DNA from: Hortaea werneckii
Lineage: Eukaryota > Ascomycota > Dothideomycetes > Mycosphaerellales > Teratosphaeriaceae
Reading direction: 5' to 3'
Length of the DNA: 64,000 nt
Assembly: GCA_037044905.1 (NCBI GenBank)
Contig: JBAOKB010000170.1
Span: forward strand, 738,930-802,929
Position 1 is the stretch's first letter; each line of letters starts with the position of its first letter. The notes below the pieces were generated by a model that worked only from the letters and a program-made list of their open reading frames with translations, was not told the origin of the DNA and searched no databases. Made by a program: the position numbers and the translations under genes. Shown here piece by piece: positions 58,426-64,000 of this stretch.

Positions 58426-58715
58426 CGGCGGGCGTAACGGCGGTTCGGCTGGAATTGAGGGACCGCCGGAAGCGCAGGCTGGACGCTCGCGAAGAGGTAG
58501 GGTAGATAGAAATACACCAACAAAGGTGCAGAAAAGCACCCAGCAAGACCACCGACTCTTGTAGCATGTAGCTAACGTTCAACCCCATCATGTGTGACCG
58601 CGCCATCGCGACAGGGATCGCGAAAATTCTGTGACAGGGGTCGGTGCAGCTGAGCCCAGGCGAGGCCGCCGACCGAAACATCAGGACAGACACGTTGCTC
58701 GACAGCTAATACACC

Positions 58716-61700
58716 ATGGACGCTTTTGAGAGTCTGTTCGTACACTTCCAGAATTTTCAAATCATCGTTTGTAGAGATTGCAAGTTTGCAGTGGTTCCAG
58801 ACCAAATCAAGGCGCATCTCAGCCAAAGTCACCAGACGCTAACAGTGAGCACTAGGAAAGGAATAATCGAACAAGTGGAAAAACTCGACCACGTCGCTTA
58901 TAGGTCAGAAGACGTCGTGTACCCCGCCGCCGAACAGGAAGCGATCCAGGAGCTCGGCCCGGTCATCGAGCAATGCTCACAGTGCAAAGCGTGCGGGTTG
59001 CTGAGGGAGAGTAAAAAGGGGATCGAGGCGCACTGTAGAAAGGAACACGGCTGGAACAGCGCCAAAAGCAGAGGAGGTCGAGGGAGTTTGAGGAGTCGAC
59101 CCGCCGCAAACCAGCCGTTCACGGAAGGTCACTGCTGTCAGAGATTCTTCAAGTATGCGCAGTGGACTAAGCTCTTTAAAGTGCTACCGCCAGCGCCACG
59201 GATGCTAGGAGGCGGTCATGGCTGCGAGCCCGAGGACAGGGCGCAGAAGTTGACAGATGAGGTAGCCGATGGACTCAAGAGGAAGCTGCGGGAGGCGCAC
59301 CATCACAGGAAGGTGAACGTCAGCAATGTCAGGTCTGAAATGGATCCATGGCTGGAACACACCAGCTGGGCTCACCATCTGGCTGGGTTTGAGAAAGAAG
59401 AGCTACGGGCTAGTCTAAGTGCGGCGCCAAAGCTTGAGGCGGACGAGCGGGGGATAGAGAGCGTGGATGAAGAAGAGGAGGCGATCGAGAGAGCTTGCAG
59501 AGCGACCGGCAGGGTGATCAAGAAGGCCATGGACGTCAGCAGTCCGCGGACGATCCCAAGGTCCGCTCTTCACTACGTGAACAGGAAGGAAACCGGGGCC
59601 GCGAACAACGAGACTCCATTCTACAGCAAACACGAGGCCAGTACGAAGAAGAAATACTCCAGGGTCTGGGTATCAATGCTGAGATATCTTTGGAGGAGTC
59701 AGACATGGGAGAACAAGCCAGACTACACGTTGACGGATGGGCAAGCGAGGAGGCTGGGAGCAATGCAAAGTCTCGCCAGACGAGAGACCGCCGCTCTAGA
59801 CAAGGGAGCCAGAAAGGTCTGCGAAGACGAGTTACAATGGTCCATCGTTCTTTTCTGGGCCAGCATGCTCGACCAGGAGCTGCTAGACGACGAGTTCCAA
59901 AGCGGCTTTCTGTCCGCATTGGCAGTTCTCGGCTTGGACACCGAAGACGCAGGATGGGTAAGCGTGTTCAACTTCACGCCGAAGCTGGCGGCCATCGTCA
60001 CGGTCTGTAAGGCTCTGGTGGTGTTCATGGCTTACAAGCAGAGGCAAGACGACATCGACCGGCTGATCGGAGCCGGGATAGGTGAGAGTGAGGCGAGAAA
60101 AGAAGCGGTCAGCATTGTAGAAGGGGTGCACGATATGGTGCCCAGGCTGTTGTGTCTTCAGGAATACGGGGGACCAGCGAGCCCGATGGACAGGGTCTTG
60201 CACATGAAGACTTTTGGAATGAGGATCAGGTTCACGGAGAAAGCCGGGGCACGGGTCACTTGGATGAACAGATGCCAACAGGTCGCCATCGACAAGATCA
60301 GCTTCAGCATGGGAGATCTCAGAGATGCACTACACTCGCTGTGGGAAAGGTGTCTGGGGAGGCTCACGAAGCGGTTGATGTTCTTACAGCAAGAGGAGGA
60401 ACTGCCGATCTTGCATCTGGACAGACTGTTCGACAACCCAAGCGATCTCACCGAGGGTTGGAGCTTCTTGGACGATGAGAGAAACGATGAAGTCTTGGGC
60501 AGAGTCAGGAGGCCGGACGGGAAAGACGTGGAGAGCAGGAAGTGGTTGTGGAGCCGGGCCATGAGAGAGGACCGAATAACCAAGTACTTTCTACAAAATA
60601 TCGACATGAGTGAAGTGAGGGACAGGAGTGAGCTAAAGTGGAACACGACCAAGGTGGAGCAGTACTTCCGGGAGGTGACTCTGTTCAAGGAGGAGCTGAT
60701 AGTGTTGTGTCACATGGCAGGGGGAGCTCCAGCCAGAGGGACGGAAGTTGTCAGCATCAGGACCGAGAACGGAGAGAGTGCGCGAGCGCAGAGGGGTGTT
60801 TTTGTTGACAATGGCATGGTCGAGCTGGTGACGGGCTACCACAAAGGCTACAGCAAGAGCGGCGAAGCGAAGATAATCCACAGGTATCTGCCGCAAGAGG
60901 TGGGAAAGCTGTTGGTGTACCATTTGTGGCTAGTGGAACCGTTCGTGCACATGCTCAGGTGGGAAGTCAGGGGCGAGTTCGACTTCAGCAAATATCTGTG
61001 GGAGCCGGAGCCGGAAAAGAAATGGGAAGGCGAGGTCGACGGAGTCAGGGAGGAGGAGGAGAGTGGGAGCGAAGAAGGAGGAAGGGAAAGCGACGGGGAA
61101 GAGGGCAGTTCAGGAAGCGAGAGCGAATCGAGCACAAGCCCGAGCAGTGAAAGCGAGGCGGATGGAGGTGATGACGAAGGAACGGCAGGAGATCGGATGG
61201 TCAGTGGGAGGGAGGCGCGAAGCAGGCCGAGGAATGGAGGAAAAGCGAAAGAGGGCAAGCTGCAGGCACTCAGCATAGACGGCTTCTGGAACACAGAGAG
61301 GCTGAAGAGGGTGATGAAGAGGGAGCTATCAAAATGCCAGGCCGGATTCTTTGTAACGCCGTCGACATGGAGGCAGCTATACCCAGCCATCCAAAGGGTA
61401 CACTGCCCAGAGGAAGAAGTGACAAAACAGCTCGATCGGTTGTACGAAGGAGTAACAACAGAAGATAGGCAGATGCAATCCGGACACAGTAAAAGGATGG
61501 AAGAGTTGATCTACGGGATCTTGACGACAGAGAACCCGTTCAGCACGCAGTCCGAGCAGGCATCGTTCAGAAAGGTGAGCGTGTCATGGCACCACTTCAT
61601 CAGGTGGCCGTCCACTGCGACAGGTAATGGAAAGCCGACGATCGATCTGGAGAAATACAGGAAGATGGTAGAAGAAGAGAGGTGGGCGAAGTTGAGGAGG

Positions 61701-63818
61701 GCAGACTTGAACGTGAGTCTGAGGGAAATGCTGGGGCCGAACGCTTCATTTAGAGGCTCACAACTGGAAGGGCTAAAGGCAATCGTATCGGGCGAGCCGA
61801 AGGTAGTAATGGTCATGAGGACCGGAGGAGGCAAGAGTCTGATGTTCATGCTACCGGCATTCTGCTCAGTCGGAGGGGTGACGGTGGTAGTGGTGCCGTT
61901 GATATCGCTAAGGAGCGATCTAGAGAGGAGATGCAAGGAGATCGGACTCAACGCCGGGAGATGGCCCGACCAGAGCGCCAGGCACGCGAGGATCGTGCTA
62001 GTAACACCCGAGAGCGCAGTAACGAAGGCGTTCAACAGGTTCATCAACGACAAGCTAGCTACCGGAGAGCTAGACAGGATAGTAGTCGACGAGAGCCACA
62101 TCGTTCTGGACTCGACAGAGACATGGAGGCCGAAAGTGCTCGAGCTAGCGGAGTTCGCCAGGAAGGGATGCCAGATGGTGTATCTCACGGCAACGTTGCC
62201 ACCGAAGGAAGAGTCGAGCTGGCTCGAAGCGATGGGCTTGGAGAAGAGGACGGTACGGATGATAAGAGACTCGACGACGAGGAGGAACATCGCTTACCAG
62301 GTGGTCGAGTACGACCGGCGAGAAGAAGAGGAGAGGGTAGCGGAGTTGGTAAGAAAGAAACTGGAAGAACACGAGGAGGGACAGATCATAGTGTACTGCC
62401 GGAGGGTAGAGCAGTGCAAGAAGATTGGAGAAGTGCTGAGGTGTCCAGTGTACTACAGGAGGGTCGGAGACGAAGAAATGAAAAGGAAGATTCTGGAACA
62501 GCTGGTCAAGGGGACGCACAGAGTGTTCGCGGCGACGACAGCGATGGGAATGGGGGTGGATGCACCACACATCAGGGTGGTGGTACACGTGGGAGTGAAG
62601 GAATTGGTGAGGGATTACGCACAGGAAAGTGGAAGGGCAGGAAGAGATGGAGAGGCAAGCGAGGCGATCTTAATGAGAGGCTACAACACAGTAGGGGGTC
62701 GGAAAATCTTGGAGAAGGGATTCGTGATGGAAAGGGGGATGCACGAATATCTGGAAGGGGAGAAGTGTAGGAGGGTTGTGTTAGACAGGGAGATGGATGG
62801 GAGGGCGGACAGGATCGGATGCGAGAACGGAGAGAAAGTGTGTGATGTATGTAGAGGGTTAACAAGAACGGGAAGGAGGGCGAGGGTTGTAGTGAGGACA
62901 GGGGGGTTCGTTCCATCACAGCAGCATAGAAGGAGGGAGCAAGAGGAAGCAGACGGGTCAGGGTCAGAGCCGATGGAACAAGGTAGCGAGGATGGAACAC
63001 CGAGAGGCTCAGAGTTAGGTACGGACAACGTTGACGACGAGGGAGAATCAGGGTCAGGGTTGGCCGAAGCTGGGGATGAGTGTGAAGAGGCAGCAAAGGA
63101 AGGAAGAGGGCTAAAGAGGGCAAGAAGTATAGGAGAGAGAGAGGAGAGGGAGCGAAGCATAAACGAGGCGAGGACAGGAATGAGTAGAGATGGAGAAAGA
63201 GTGCAAGCGCAGAAGAGGTCGAGGTTAGCGGAGAGGGCTAGCAGAGAGATAGACAGAGACGAGATGGTGAAGAGGCTAGAGGATTGGACGAAGGTAGGGT
63301 GTTCGGTGTGCTGGGCGCAAGGGCAGATACAACGGGCGAAAAGGGCTCGAGGGTGGGAAGAGTGCAGAGGGCACGGGAAGGAGGCAGGGGAGAGGATGGC
63401 GGAAGTGAAGAAGAGGATGAAGCGGCTACAGATGGCTCGATTCAGCGGGTGCAATTTCTGCTGGGTGCCGCAGAGCATATGTCAAAGATGGGAAGAGAAG
63501 ACGGCGGCGTGCGGGAGTAAAACGGCAGGATATCAGCGAAGCGGAGTTGCGGGGGCAGGATGCCAATACAAGGGAGTGATGGAGGACATAGGAGGGGCGG
63601 TAATCAGCCAAAGGATGTGGGGGAGGGAAGAGAGGGAGGGAAAGGAGTGGGAGTGGGGGTGGGTAGAGGGGGAGATGGAGAGGAGTTTGGGATTTTGGGA
63701 GGGGGGAGGGTTGGAAGAGGACGAATGGGGCCGACTATGGAGGTGGGTGATCCGGAAGCGGGCGACGAACATGATGGAAACGAACGAGTTGGTGAGAATG
63801 GTGTATCATATAAGCTGA
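58716..63818 (+). CDS. TLH: Telomere-linked RecQ-type helicase with zinc fingers and tyrosine-recombinase-like module
   Basis: Uninterrupted 1700-codon gene. N-terminus: two C2H2-like fingers, CRDCKFAVVPDQIKAHLSQS with a following H, and CSQCKACGLL...HCRKEHGW. Middle (about 270-940): a helical region then recombinase-like signatures: R674 in GAPARGTEVVSIR (R-x2-E), H709-K710 and H722-R723 in YHKGYSKSGEAKIIHRYLP, W885-R886 in TPSTWRQLYP, and H924 nine residues before Y933 in GHSKRMEELIYG. An acidic Ser/Glu insertion lies at about 770-840. RecQ helicase (about 1010-1340): Walker A MRTGGGKS (K1040), DESH (1125-1128) in place of DEAH, LTATLPP, MGMGVDAPHIRVVVHVG and QESGRAGRDG (Q1303). C-terminus: low-complexity Glu/Arg linker, then Cys pairs (CSVCW, CNFCWVPQSIC). 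All helicase motifs are present, so the gene looks active. Plus strand strongly purine-rich. TLH-type genes lie next to telomeres in many fungi. Confidence 0.88.
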   Translation: MDAFESLFVHFQNFQIIVCRDCKFAVVPDQIKAHLSQSHQTLTVSTRKGIIEQVEKLDHVAYRSEDVVYPAAEQEAIQELGPVIEQCSQCKACGLLRESKKGIEAHCRKEHGWNSAKSRGGRGSLRSRPAANQPFTEGHCCQRFFKYAQWTKLFKVLPPAPRMLGGGHGCEPEDRAQKLTDEVADGLKRKLREAHHHRKVNVSNVRSEMDPWLEHTSWAHHLAGFEKEELRASLSAAPKLEADERGIESVDEEEEAIERACRATGRVIKKAMDVSSPRTIPRSALHYVNRKETGAANNETPFYSKHEASTKKKYSRVWVSMLRYLWRSQTWENKPDYTLTDGQARRLGAMQSLARRETAALDKGARKVCEDELQWSIVLFWASMLDQELLDDEFQSGFLSALAVLGLDTEDAGWVSVFNFTPKLAAIVTVCKALVVFMAYKQRQDDIDRLIGAGIGESEARKEAVSIVEGVHDMVPRLLCLQEYGGPASPMDRVLHMKTFGMRIRFTEKAGARVTWMNRCQQVAIDKISFSMGDLRDALHSLWERCLGRLTKRLMFLQQEEELPILHLDRLFDNPSDLTEGWSFLDDERNDEVLGRVRRPDGKDVESRKWLWSRAMREDRITKYFLQNIDMSEVRDRSELKWNTTKVEQYFREVTLFKEELIVLCHMAGGAPARGTEVVSIRTENGESARAQRGVFVDNGMVELVTGYHKGYSKSGEAKIIHRYLPQEVGKLLVYHLWLVEPFVHMLRWEVRGEFDFSKYLWEPEPEKKWEGEVDGVREEEESGSEEGGRESDGEEGSSGSESESSTSPSSESEADGGDDEGTAGDRMVSGREARSRPRNGGKAKEGKLQALSIDGFWNTERLKRVMKRELSKCQAGFFVTPSTWRQLYPAIQRVHCPEEEVTKQLDRLYEGVTTEDRQMQSGHSKRMEELIYGILTTENPFSTQSEQASFRKVSVSWHHFIRWPSTATGNGKPTIDLEKYRKMVEEERWAKLRRADLNVSLREMLGPNASFRGSQLEGLKAIVSGEPKVVMVMRTGGGKSLMFMLPAFCSVGGVTVVVVPLISLRSDLERRCKEIGLNAGRWPDQSARHARIVLVTPESAVTKAFNRFINDKLATGELDRIVVDESHIVLDSTETWRPKVLELAEFARKGCQMVYLTATLPPKEESSWLEAMGLEKRTVRMIRDSTTRRNIAYQVVEYDRREEEERVAELVRKKLEEHEEGQIIVYCRRVEQCKKIGEVLRCPVYYRRVGDEEMKRKILEQLVKGTHRVFAATTAMGMGVDAPHIRVVVHVGVKELVRDYAQESGRAGRDGEASEAILMRGYNTVGGRKILEKGFVMERGMHEYLEGEKCRRVVLDREMDGRADRIGCENGEKVCDVCRGLTRTGRRARVVVRTGGFVPSQQHRRREQEEADGSGSEPMEQGSEDGTPRGSELGTDNVDDEGESGSGLAEAGDECEEAAKEGRGLKRARSIGEREERERSINEARTGMSRDGERVQAQKRSRLAERASREIDRDEMVKRLEDWTKVGCSVCWAQGQIQRAKRARGWEECRGHGKEAGERMAEVKKRMKRLQMARFSGCNFCWVPQSICQRWEEKTAACGSKTAGYQRSGVAGAGCQYKGVMEDIGGAVISQRMWGREEREGKEWEWGWVEGEMERSLGFWEGGGLEEDEWGRLWRWVIRKRATNMMETNELVRMVYHIS

Positions 63819-64000
63819 GATAGAAGAGGGCAGGAGGGAGGAAGGAGGCTGAGGGTTAGGGTTAGCTAGTACAGGGCGAAATGTTAGTGAAATGTAAAAG
63901 AGAGAGCAAGCCGTTCAGGGCGCCGACGCCAGGGCCGCCGGAGGCAAGAGGGTTCCAATTGTCGGGAGGAAAAAGAGAGAGAAAAGGAAAGGGGAAGCCG
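63819..64000. other. Purine-rich 3' flank of the helicase gene
   Basis: G/A-rich sequence up to the window edge, containing the second telomere-like repeat. No gene seen. Confidence 0.5.
63853..63865 (+). repeat. Telomere-like repeat, GGGTTAGGGTTAG
   Basis: Just over two TTAGGG units in the same orientation as the copy at 58413, 35 bp behind the helicase stop codon. Confidence 0.8.

Larger units (their letters stand above)
58139..58715. promoter_or_regulatory. G-rich leader of the helicase gene
   Basis: 577 bp of G/C-rich sequence with G runs, a direct repeat and a telomere-like repeat (listed separately). An open frame at 58253-58564 begins with an ATG but has no family features; a GTGAGT lies at 58286-58291. 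It may be an untranslated leader or an unproven upstream exon. Confidence 0.4.

Noticed and set aside
58253..58564. 103-codon frame before the helicase gene as a separate gene
   Set aside because: No recognisable motif, Arg-rich translation of G-rich DNA, and it lies in the probable leader of the helicase.

Overview
The window is nuclear DNA of a filamentous ascomycete (Pezizomycotina; a Dothideomycete is my guess from gene content, not proven). Evidence: many short GT-AG introns (about 48-125 nt) with CTAAC/CTGAC-type branch sites, Zn2Cys6 regulator, RTA1-like protein, subgroup-C-type GH18 chitinase beside a LysM protein, DAL5-like, YAT and MTR-like permeases, and a telomere-linked RecQ-type helicase. 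No rRNA, tRNA or CRISPR array was recognised.

Left part (1-40 kb) is mostly conserved housekeeping sequence: mitochondrial EF-Tu (partial) divergent from 3-hydroxyisobutyryl-CoA hydrolase; RNA polymerase III subunit RPC4; palmitoyltransferase PFA3 divergent from inner-membrane peptidase IMP1; a DAL5-like permease; an SLC35F/EamA transporter; a protein kinase; VAC8 (the known client of PFA3); an arylsulfotransferase-like secreted protein; an RTA1-like membrane protein divergent from a Zn2Cys6 factor; a small five-exon gene; an amino-acid permease; triosephosphate isomerase; U1-70K divergent from mitochondrial ribosomal protein mL43.

Right part (40-64 kb) is accessory: a Thr-rich secreted adhesin-like gene of about twelve exons, two genes of unknown function, a divergent LysM/GH18 pair whose chitinase has Asn in place of the middle catalytic Asp, an MTR-like amino-acid permease, then a purine-rich tract, an AT-rich block and a G-rich region carrying an uninterrupted 1700-codon helicase gene flanked on both sides by TTAGGG-type telomere-like repeats. 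That protein appears to combine N-terminal zinc fingers, a tyrosine-recombinase-like module and an intact RecQ helicase. It is the most interesting object here.

Several conserved genes (RPC4, VAC8, U1-70K and others) read correctly only if single bases are added at short homopolymers. Because essential genes are affected, consensus errors are the likeliest cause. Exon models below were built by hand from splice signals and reading-frame continuity and have not been tested against transcripts or databases.
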